From Pseudomonadota bacterium (lineage in GTDB: Bacteria > Pseudomonadota > Alphaproteobacteria > Rhizobiales > Xanthobacteraceae): a DNA stretch of 37,122 nt. The notes under the pieces are model-generated. The model was given only the letters and a program-made list of their open reading frames with translations. It did no database searches and was not told the origin of the DNA. The position numbers and the translations under genes were made by a program. The stretch spans positions 1 through 37,122 of the forward strand of contig JAFECJ010000041.1 in assembly GCA_018242205.1 (NCBI GenBank), written 5' to 3'. Below are positions 21,725-28,807 of this stretch, piece by piece. Position 1 is the first letter of the stretch. Each line of letters starts with the position of its first letter.

Positions 21725-22996
21725 ATGGCTTCCGGTAAGGACAAATACGGCCGCCCCGTTGTCGTCGTCACCGGCCTCGGCGTCGTGACTTCGCTCGGCG
21801 CCGGCAAAGTCGATAACTGGGCCAAGCTCACCGCCGGCCAGTCCGGTATTCGCGAAATTACCCGCTTTGCGACCGACGGCATGAAGACCCGCATCGCGGG
21901 CACGGTCGATTTTCTCGGCGAAATGACATCGGCGGGGCTCGCCGAACGCTTTGCCGATCTCGCCGCCGAAGAAGCCATCGCACAGTCCAATGTCGGCTCG
22001 GCCGGCTCGTTTCCTGGCCCGCTATTCGTCGCCGTACCGCCGATCGAGATCGAATGGCCGCAGCGTATGGAATTGGGCGCCAAATCTGGCGCCAACGGCC
22101 CACTGAGCTACGACGATCTGCTGCGCGCGGCGCCGCAGTTTCCCGCCTATCACGAGCGCTTCCTGTTCGGTTCGGTGGCGAACCATCTGGCCGACAAGTT
22201 CGGCACGCAGGGTTCGCCGATCTCGCTGTCGACCGCCTGCGCGTCCGGCGCCAGCGCCATCCAGCTCGGCGTCGAGGCGATCCGCCGCGGTGATACCGAC
22301 GCGGCTCTGTGCATCGGCACCGACGGCTCGATCAATCCGGAAGCGCTGATCCGCTTCTCGCTCTTGTCGGCGCTGTCGACCACCAACGACAATCCGCAGG
22401 GCGCATCCAAGCCTTTCGCCAAGAACCGCGACGGCTTCATCATGGCCGAAGGCGCCGGCGCGCTGGTTTTGGAAAGCTACGAGTCCGCCAAGGCCCGCGG
22501 CGCCACCATCCTTGGCGTCATGGAAGGCTGCGGCGAGATGGCGGACTCCTTCCACCGCACACGCTCCAGCCCGGACGGCAAGCCGATCATCGGCTGTATC
22601 AAGAACGCGCTGAAGGACGCCGGCCTCGAAGCCGACGCCATCGATTACATCAATGCGCATGGCACCTCGACGCCGGAAAACGACAAGATGGAATATACCG
22701 GCCTGTCCGCCGCTCTCGGCGAACACGTCAAGTCGGTGCCGATCTCGTCCAACAAGTCGATGATCGGCCATACCTTGTCGGCCGCCGGCGCGGTCGAAGC
22801 CGTGTTCTCCCTGCTGACGCTGCAGAACCAGCGCATCCCGCCGACCATCAATTACGACGTTCCCGACCCGGCGATCCCGCTCGACGTCGTGCCCAATAAG
22901 GCGCGCGACGCCCGCGTCACGCACGCCATGTCGAATTCATTCGGCTTCGGCGGCCAGAACGTCTCGCTGATCATGGGCCTGGAACCGGCGGCATAA
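21725..22996 (+). CDS. fabF1XL: FabF1XL, beta-ketoacyl-ACP synthase of the VLCFA pathway
   Basis: A 423-residue beta-ketoacyl-ACP synthase. All catalytic elements are present: the nucleophilic cysteine in LSTACASGASAI, the first histidine in NAHGTSTPENDKMEY and the second in SNKSMIGHTLSAAGAVE, plus the C-terminal SNSFGFGGQNVSLI. It condenses malonyl units onto the AcpXL-bound chain, extending it well beyond C18. The ATG at 21725 has GGGAGA 5 bases before it and lies 11 bases after fabF2XL; the frame extends upstream only as a shadow of fabF2XL. It is slightly longer than FabF because of an insertion around PLFVAVPPIEIEWPQ. Confidence 0.93.
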   Translation: MASGKDKYGRPVVVVTGLGVVTSLGAGKVDNWAKLTAGQSGIREITRFATDGMKTRIAGTVDFLGEMTSAGLAERFADLAAEEAIAQSNVGSAGSFPGPLFVAVPPIEIEWPQRMELGAKSGANGPLSYDDLLRAAPQFPAYHERFLFGSVANHLADKFGTQGSPISLSTACASGASAIQLGVEAIRRGDTDAALCIGTDGSINPEALIRFSLLSALSTTNDNPQGASKPFAKNRDGFIMAEGAGALVLESYESAKARGATILGVMEGCGEMADSFHRTRSSPDGKPIIGCIKNALKDAGLEADAIDYINAHGTSTPENDKMEYTGLSAALGEHVKSVPISSNKSMIGHTLSAAGAVEAVFSLLTLQNQRIPPTINYDVPDPAIPLDVVPNKARDARVTHAMSNSFGFGGQNVSLIMGLEPAA

Positions 22997-23048
22997 CCGC
23001 CCGTCGCCAGTCCTCCCTTTAAAATCAACTCATTACGTCTGCATCATC

Positions 23049-24071
23049 ATGCGTGCTCTTCAACTGATCGGCGACCGCAAGCTCGAACTGGTCGACCTGC
23101 CCGCCCCCGCCGCGCCTGGCGGCGACGAGGTTCAGATCCGTATCAAGGCGGTCGGTCTCAACCATCTCGACGTCTGGGGCTTTCGCGGGATGGCCTTTGC
23201 CAAGCGCAAGCTACCGCTCGTCGTCGGCGTCGAAGCCTCCGGCGAAATCGCCTCCGTCGGCGCCAATGTAAAGACCTTCAAGCCCGGCGATCGTGTCGCC
23301 ATGTACGGCGCCATGACCTGCGGCCATTGCGCCGCCTGTCGCGAGGGCCGAGACAATCTCTGTGAGAACGTGGCCGGCATCATGGGCTTCCATCTCGACG
23401 GCTTCGCCCGCGAGCTCATCAACCTGCCCGCCCGCCTCGTCGTCAAGGTGCCGGATGGCGTGTCGCTGCGCGATGCCGCCTGCGCGCCGATCGCCTTCGG
23501 CACGACCGAGCACATGCTGTTCGACAACGCCAAGCTCAAGCCCGGCGAGACCATCCTGGTGCATGCCGCGGGATCCGGCATCGGTTCGGTCGCCATCAAG
23601 ATGGCCAAGGCCATGGGCTGCACGGTCATCACCACGGTCGGCGATGACGCCAAGGCCGAGAAGGCCAAGGCGCTCGGGGCTGATCACGTTATCAACTACA
23701 AGACTGATCGCTTTGAAGGCGCCGTGCGCAAGCTGACGCAGAAGAAGGGCGTCGATGTCGTGTTCGAGCATGTCGGCGGCGAAGGATTCAACGCCTCGCT
23801 GTTCTGCCTCAAGCGCGGCGGCCGCCTCGTCACCTGCGGCTCGACCGCCGGCCCGACCGTGACGATCAACCTGATGCAGCTCTTCCAGCAGCAGTACAAG
23901 ATCCTCGCCTCATTCGGCTGTCAGATCCGCAACATCCGCGATAGCCTGTCCAAGATGGCGGCCGGCATGGACGCAATCATCGACAGCGAATTCGCGCTCA
24001 CGGACTTCGAAAAGGGCCTGACGCGGCTCGAGGGCCGGCAGGTCTTCGGCAAAGTCATCATCAATTTCTGA
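23049..24071 (+). CDS. adh2XL: Adh2XL, zinc-type alcohol dehydrogenase-like reductase of the VLCFA cluster
   Basis: A 340-residue medium-chain dehydrogenase/reductase. The structural zinc lobe is intact, with Cys91, 94, 97 and 105 in CGHCAACREGRDNLC. The cofactor fold is marked by AAGSGIGSVAIKMAKAMG (173-190). The usual catalytic zinc cysteine is absent: the site reads GLNHLDVW (36-43), with Asp41 as in many quinone-reductase-like members. In rhizobia this gene belongs to the acpXL cluster; its exact step, perhaps oxidation or reduction of the VLCFA chain, is not settled. It starts 52 bases after fabF1XL, and its TGA stop shares a base with the lpxXL start. Confidence 0.87.
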   Translation: MRALQLIGDRKLELVDLPAPAAPGGDEVQIRIKAVGLNHLDVWGFRGMAFAKRKLPLVVGVEASGEIASVGANVKTFKPGDRVAMYGAMTCGHCAACREGRDNLCENVAGIMGFHLDGFARELINLPARLVVKVPDGVSLRDAACAPIAFGTTEHMLFDNAKLKPGETILVHAAGSGIGSVAIKMAKAMGCTVITTVGDDAKAEKAKALGADHVINYKTDRFEGAVRKLTQKKGVDVVFEHVGGEGFNASLFCLKRGGRLVTCGSTAGPTVTINLMQLFQQQYKILASFGCQIRNIRDSLSKMAAGMDAIIDSEFALTDFEKGLTRLEGRQVFGKVIINF

Positions 24072-24994
24072 TGCCGGCATCCCTGAAACAGCGCTGGCGC
24101 CGCGGTCTCAAGACCGCGGGCAATGCGGTCGGCGGCGCGCTGGCGATCAGCGCCATCAATCTGATGCGGCTGGTCAAGCCGGACACCATGGCGAATATCG
24201 CCGGTGCGTTCATGCGTCGGATCGGGCCGCTGCTCCCCGAACACAAGGTCGGTCGAGCCAACCTCGCCGCCGCCTTCCCCGAGAAATCACCCGCCGAGGT
24301 CGACAACATCCTGCTCGGTGTCTGGGAGAATCTCGGCCGGGTCGGCGCCGAGTTCACGCAACTTGACCGTCTGATCGAGTTCAACCGCGAACATCCCGAA
24401 CGCGGACGTCTGCATATTCCGCCGGAGCTGTTCAACAAATTCCTCGAACTGGCCAATGATGGCAAGCCGGCGCTCGTCTTCACCGCGCACCTCGCCAATT
24501 GGGAGCTGCCGGCTGTGTTCGCCGCCTCGCAGGGCGTCGACAGCGCCGCGCTTTATCGCCGGCCCAACGTCGCCGCGATCGACCGCTGGGTGCGCAAGAC
24601 CCGCGCCGCCAGCATGGGCGAGCTGATCGCTACCGGCCTCGACGCGCCGGTCCGCATCGCCGACGCCCTCAAACGCGGCGCGCATATCGGCATGTTGGTC
24701 GACCAGTATTACGTGCGCGGCGTCGAGGTGACGTTTTTCGGCCGTCGCACCAATGCCAATCCGCTGATCGCACGGCTGGCGCAACACTTCGATTGCCCCA
24801 TTGTCGGCGTCCGCGTCATCCGGCTGCCGAACAACCGCTTCACCGCCGAACTGACCGACGAGATCAAGCCGGTGCGCGATGCCAAGGGCGATGTCGATAT
24901 CGCCGCGACGATGCAGGTGATCACCACGATCATCGAGGACTGGGTGCGCGAACATCCCGAGCAATGGCTCTGGCTGCACCGGCGCTGGCGTTGA
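24071..24994 (+). CDS. lpxXL: LpxXL, very-long-chain acyl-AcpXL : lipid A acyltransferase
   Basis: A 307-residue inner-membrane acyltransferase of the LpxL/HtrB family. The catalytic H-x4-E motif is HLANWE (His140, Glu145), and later parts of the family include VDQYYVRGVEVTFFGRR and the C-terminal EHPEQWLWLHRRWR. A hydrophobic N-terminal stretch (about 18-36) anchors it. It moves the long hydroxylated chain from AcpXL to the 2'-acyl hydroxyl of lipid A, giving a membrane-spanning lipid that stiffens the outer membrane. The ATG at 24071 overlaps the adh2XL stop, so translation is coupled. Confidence 0.93.
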   Translation: MPASLKQRWRRGLKTAGNAVGGALAISAINLMRLVKPDTMANIAGAFMRRIGPLLPEHKVGRANLAAAFPEKSPAEVDNILLGVWENLGRVGAEFTQLDRLIEFNREHPERGRLHIPPELFNKFLELANDGKPALVFTAHLANWELPAVFAASQGVDSAALYRRPNVAAIDRWVRKTRAASMGELIATGLDAPVRIADALKRGAHIGMLVDQYYVRGVEVTFFGRRTNANPLIARLAQHFDCPIVGVRVIRLPNNRFTAELTDEIKPVRDAKGDVDIAATMQVITTIIEDWVREHPEQWLWLHRRWR

Positions 24995-25009
24995 CGCGAG
25001 CCGCACGGC

Positions 25010-25474
25010 ATGGGCATCGAAATCGAGCGTAAGTTTCTGCTCGCCAGCGAGGCGTGGCGCGACCAAGTCGTGAGCCACAGCAATATTCGCCAAGCCTACC
25101 TGGCGGTCACTGACACAAATACGGTGCGGGTGCGTGTCACTGACACCGCCGCCTTCCTCACAATCAAGAGTGCCGGTCAGGCGATGAGCCGGGACGAATT
25201 CGAGTATTCGATTCCGCTGGGCGACGCCAAAGCTTTGCTCGCCCTGCGCGCCGGCCGGCTGATCGAAAAGCGCCGCCACATCGTGCCCCACGGTTCCCTG
25301 CGTTGGGAAATCGACGTCTTCTCCGGCGAGCTCGCCGGGCTGGTCATCGCCGAAATCGAGCTGCCGAGCGAAGACACGATCTTCGAGCGGCCGGCGTGGC
25401 TCGGTGAGGAAATCACCGGCGACCGGCGTTACGCCAATGCCAGCCTGGCGACGCAGGGCCTCACGGCGCGCTGA
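25010..25474 (+). CDS. CYTH-domain protein, triphosphate tunnel metalloenzyme
   Basis: A 154-residue protein of the CYTH superfamily. The N-terminal E-x-E-x-K signature is EIERK (Glu4, Glu6, Lys8), followed by the acidic and basic strands of the tunnel: RVRVTDTAAFLTIKSAG, RDEFEYSIP, LIEKRRHIV, RWEIDVFSG and IAEIELPSE. Stand-alone bacterial members mostly hydrolyse inorganic triphosphate or similar substrates; cyclase activity is rarer. It follows lpxXL by 15 bases on the same strand, so it is probably the last gene of the VLCFA-lipid A operon, though a biochemical link is not known. No terminator is visible after it. Confidence 0.88.
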   Translation: MGIEIERKFLLASEAWRDQVVSHSNIRQAYLAVTDTNTVRVRVTDTAAFLTIKSAGQAMSRDEFEYSIPLGDAKALLALRAGRLIEKRRHIVPHGSLRWEIDVFSGELAGLVIAEIELPSEDTIFERPAWLGEEITGDRRYANASLATQGLTAR

Positions 25475-25572
25475 TAATAAAACAATACCGCCGCCCGCGA
25501 ATCAGCTAGATTCTGCCGAGTCAAGCAAGGGAGTGTTTTATTCTGTTGATGACTTAGACATCGGAGGACGAC

Positions 25573-26283
25573 ATGCGCCGGACCATAGCGATATGGTGCG
25601 CAGTTGCGTCTGTTGTGTTTTCGTTCATTTCTTTGAGTTTTGCTGCCGATCTCTCCCGCCCTGTTTACAAAGCACCAGCGTATTACAGCCCTGAACCGGT
25701 TTTTTCCTGGACCGGATTCTACATCGGCGTGAATGGCGGCTATGGCTGGAGCAAGTTCACTGGCACCGGCACGTTCGGCAGCGACTCCGTCACCGCCAAA
25801 GGCTGGCTCGGGGGAGCGACGGTTGGTTACAACTACCAAATGGGGCGCTTTGTCCTCGGTGTCGAAGGCGACTTCGACTGGGCAAACGTCAAATACGATA
25901 CGCCGCTGTTCGCCGGCACACTGACGCTGAAGAACGACTACTTCATCACCGCCGCCGCGAGACTGGGCTACGCCTTCGACCGGACGCTGTTGTACGGCAA
26001 GGTCGGCGCCGCCTGGACCCGCGACAAATGGAACGGCGATGACGGCACCGGCGGCACCGTGACCGCGTCCAACAATCGAACCGGGTGGATGCTCGGCGCG
26101 GGCGTCGAATATGCGGTCTGGCAGAACCTCTCCGCAAAGCTCGAGTACGACTATCTGATGTTCAGCGGGTTAACCCCTACATTCGCCACCACCGGCACTT
26201 TGACGGTGGCGGGGACCAGCAGCGTCAGCCTGAAGACCCAGATCGTCAAAGCCGGCCTGAACTATCGCTTCAACGCGTTTTGA
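25573..26283 (+). CDS. Omp25/RopB-like outer-membrane beta-barrel protein
   Basis: A 236-residue outer-membrane protein. Residues 1-24 are a signal peptide ending in SFA. The mature protein begins with ADLSRPVYKAPAYY and WTGFYIGVNGGYGWSKF, typical of the Omp25/Omp31/RopB porin-like family of Hyphomicrobiales. Alternating hydrophobic residues form eight predicted strands, and the chain ends in the barrel signature LNYRFNAF with a terminal Phe. Such small barrels are abundant structural proteins interacting with LPS. The ATG at 25573 has GGAGG 6 bases before it. It is monocistronic and meets the rhodanese gene tail to tail without a spare base. Confidence 0.93.
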   Translation: MRRTIAIWCAVASVVFSFISLSFAADLSRPVYKAPAYYSPEPVFSWTGFYIGVNGGYGWSKFTGTGTFGSDSVTAKGWLGGATVGYNYQMGRFVLGVEGDFDWANVKYDTPLFAGTLTLKNDYFITAAARLGYAFDRTLLYGKVGAAWTRDKWNGDDGTGGTVTASNNRTGWMLGAGVEYAVWQNLSAKLEYDYLMFSGLTPTFATTGTLTVAGTSSVSLKTQIVKAGLNYRFNAF

Positions 26284-26625
26284 TCAGCCCGACTTTGTCG
26301 GCAGGCCGGCGGCCTTCCACCCGAGAATGCCGCCGGCCAAATGCGCGTCGTAGGGGTAGCCGGCGTCCTGCGCCGCGACCGATGCGGTGATCGAGCGGCG
26401 ACCGGAGCGGCATGCGAACACCACGCGCTTGCCCTGCGGATCGGGAATGGCTGTGGCATCAAAAGACGACAGCGGCACCAGCACGGCGTCCGGATAGCGT
26501 TCGGCCGCAGTCTCATTCGGCTCGCGGACGTCGACCAGCAGGATCGTTCCGGCCCGCAGCCCCTCCGCCACCTCTTCCGGCGTCAGGTTGGTGACCTCGT
26601 CAGCGCGCGGCATATCGTCAGCCAT
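26284..26625 (-). CDS. Single-domain rhodanese-like sulfurtransferase
   Basis: A 113-residue rhodanese domain. The active-site loop is CRSGRR with Cys72, flanked by VFA before and by the family end GGILGWKAAGLPT; the early ILLVDVREPNE is the usual CH2A-like element. It transfers sulfur from a donor such as thiosulfate or a persulfide. It has no signal peptide, so it is cytoplasmic. The ATG at 26625 has GGGAG 8 bases upstream; the same frame is open far upstream, but that part shadows kup. It follows two kup genes on the minus strand after 92 bases. Its stop codon abuts that of the outer-membrane protein in TGATCA. Confidence 0.9.
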   Translation of the reverse strand: MADDMPRADEVTNLTPEEVAEGLRAGTILLVDVREPNETAAERYPDAVLVPLSSFDATAIPDPQGKRVVFACRSGRRSITASVAAQDAGYPYDAHLAGGILGWKAAGLPTKSG

Positions 26626-26717
26626 AACGCAACTCCCTAAATCGCGGACGCCCTGTCTAACCGGTCTTTTGGCCGGCCGCACGTGACTTTTTCGTGCCCG
26701 AAAACCGGCCTCCAGCG

Positions 26718-28640
26718 TTAGACCGTCACCTGCGTGCCGACCTCGACCACCCGCCCCGTCGGGATCTGGAAATAGTCGGTGGCGTCGTTCGCGGCGCCCG
26801 ACAGCGAGATGAACAGCCGGTCCTGCCAGCGCGGCATGCCGGATTTCGCCGCCGGCTTTAGCAGACGCCGGGATAGGAAGAATGATGTCGACATGATGTC
26901 GAACTGCCAGCCGAGCCGGCGCGCCACGGCCAGTGCCTTCGGGATGTTCGGCTGTTCCATGAAGCCGAAGCGCAGCACGACGCGCGAAAAGGTCTCGCCA
27001 ACCGGCTCCATGCGCACCCGTTCGGCGACGTCGACGCGCGGCGTGTCGGCGGTTTCGACCGTGAGGATGACGTTGTTCTCGTGAAGCACCTTGTAGTGCT
27101 TGAGGCTGTGCATCAGCGCGGTCGGCGCGAAACCGGGATCGCCGGTGAGAAACACCGCGGTGCCCGGCACGCGGGTCGGCGGCTTTTTCTCCAGATTGAC
27201 GACCAGAGTTTCGAGCGGAATCTCCAGCTTGCGCGTCTTCTGAACCAGCAGCCGGCTGCCGCGACGCCACGTGTACATCAGGACCATCACCACAGCGCCA
27301 AGCGCGAGCGGCATCCACCCGCCCTCGAATATCTTCAACAGGTTGGCGGTTAGAAACGTCAGGTCGATGAACAGGAACGGCAGCATCAGCGCCAGCGCGG
27401 CGGGCAGCGGCCAACGCCAGACCTTGCGGATGACGACAATCGCCATCAAGGCGGTGACGACCATCGTGCCGGTCACGGCAATGCCGTAAGCCGACGCCAG
27501 CGCGCTCGACGAACGGAACAGTGCGACCAGCAGCAGCACACCGAGCAGCAGCAGCAGATTGACGCGCGGCATGTAAATCTGACCGGACATTTCCTCGGAA
27601 GTGTGCCGAATCTCGAGCCGCGGCAACAGGCCGAGCTGGATCGCCTGACGCGTCAACGAATAGGCGCCGGTGATTACCGCCTGGCTGGCGATCACGGTGG
27701 CGATGGTCGCAAGGAACACCATCGGCACCAGCGCCCATTGCGGAAACATCAAGAAGAAAGGGCTTTCGATGGCGCTGGGATCGGCCAGGATCAGCGCGCC
27801 CTGCCCGAGATAGTTGATCGTCAGCGACGGCAGAACCACGACCAGCCAGGCAAAGCGGATCGGCCCGCGCCCGAAGTGGCCGAGGTCGGCATAAAGCGCT
27901 TCAGAACCTGTGACCACGAGGAACACGGCGCCAAGCGTGAAGAACCCGATGATGCCGTGATGCAGCAGGAAGTTGACGCCGTAGTAAGGATTGAAGGCAT
28001 ACAGCACGGTCAGGTTCTGTCCGATATGAACAATGCCGGCGACGGCCAGCGCGGCGAACCAGACGAGTGTCAGCGGGCCGAAGAATGCAGCCACCTTGGC
28101 GGTGCCGCGCGACTGCACGGCAAACAGCGCGACCAGAATGACAACGGTCAACGGCACGACGTAATGGTCGAACGCGGGCGTGACGATCTTCAGACCTTCT
28201 ACCGCCGACAGCACCGACAGCGCCGGCGTGATGATGGCGTCACCGTAGAACAAGGCGCCGCTGATGATCCCGAGCAGGATCACGAATCCCGTCGAACGAC
28301 CGAGCGCGCGTGACGCCAGCGCCATCAGCGCCAGCGTGCCGCCCTCTCCGTTATTGTCGGCGCGCAGCAGGATCAGCACGTATTTGGCCGTCACCACCAG
28401 CAGCAGCGCCCAGATGATCAGCGACAGGATGCCGAGCACGATGGTGTCCGTCACCGGCTTTCCGCTGCCCGCCGCCGCGATGACAGACTCGCGAACGGCA
28501 TAGAGCGGGCTGGTGCCGATATCGCCATAAACGACGCCGATGCTGCCGAGCGTCAGAGCCCAGAAGCCACCGTGCGTCTTCTCCGCGCCTTCGGCGTGCG
28601 GAGCCGGTCCGCCTGACGCGGGCGATGCGAGTTGTGACAT
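26718..28640 (-). CDS. kup: Kup-type potassium uptake transporter (copy 1)
   Basis: A 640-residue KUP/HAK/KT potassium transporter with about 12 membrane helices between residues 28 and 460 and a 150-residue cytoplasmic tail. The family signature GSIGVVYGDIGTSPLYA opens the first helix, and later signatures include ADNNGEGGTLALMALA, GDAIITPALSVLSAVEGLK and SEALYADLGHFGRGPIR. It takes up K+ with protons and is important at low pH. The start ATG at 28640 has AGGT upstream. It is the downstream member of a tandem pair and about as long as its sister. The two end with the same motif, GRVVEVGTQVTV. Confidence 0.95.
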   Translation of the reverse strand: MSQLASPASGGPAPHAEGAEKTHGGFWALTLGSIGVVYGDIGTSPLYAVRESVIAAAGSGKPVTDTIVLGILSLIIWALLLVVTAKYVLILLRADNNGEGGTLALMALASRALGRSTGFVILLGIISGALFYGDAIITPALSVLSAVEGLKIVTPAFDHYVVPLTVVILVALFAVQSRGTAKVAAFFGPLTLVWFAALAVAGIVHIGQNLTVLYAFNPYYGVNFLLHHGIIGFFTLGAVFLVVTGSEALYADLGHFGRGPIRFAWLVVVLPSLTINYLGQGALILADPSAIESPFFLMFPQWALVPMVFLATIATVIASQAVITGAYSLTRQAIQLGLLPRLEIRHTSEEMSGQIYMPRVNLLLLLGVLLLVALFRSSSALASAYGIAVTGTMVVTALMAIVVIRKVWRWPLPAALALMLPFLFIDLTFLTANLLKIFEGGWMPLALGAVVMVLMYTWRRGSRLLVQKTRKLEIPLETLVVNLEKKPPTRVPGTAVFLTGDPGFAPTALMHSLKHYKVLHENNVILTVETADTPRVDVAERVRMEPVGETFSRVVLRFGFMEQPNIPKALAVARRLGWQFDIMSTSFFLSRRLLKPAAKSGMPRWQDRLFISLSGAANDATDYFQIPTGRVVEVGTQVTV

Positions 28641-28695
28641 GAGGTAGACCTGGGTTGTTTTATGGTTCCGTGGAGAACGAAAGACCTGGCCTAAG

Positions 28696-28731
28696 CGCTT
28701 CGGCTTCGGAGATACACACCGCGCCGAAGCG
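28696..28731. repeat. Inverted repeat between the two kup genes
   Basis: CGCTTCGGC (28696-28704) pairs with GCCGAAGCG (28723-28731) over 9 bp with an 18-base loop. It lies downstream of the second kup copy and upstream of the first on the minus strand. There is no T-run, so it may be a processing stem or a regulatory site rather than a terminator. Confidence 0.35.
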
Positions 28732-28807
28732 ATGGCAATTCACGCACAGATGATCCTTACTCGATCGATCGCCCGGGAAACGACATATATCAATAGCTGA
28801 GGGACGC

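Noticed and set aside
26626..27738. Upstream extension of the rhodanese reading frame
   Set aside because: It lies wholly within kup in another frame. The rhodanese has its own ATG and ribosome site at 26625.
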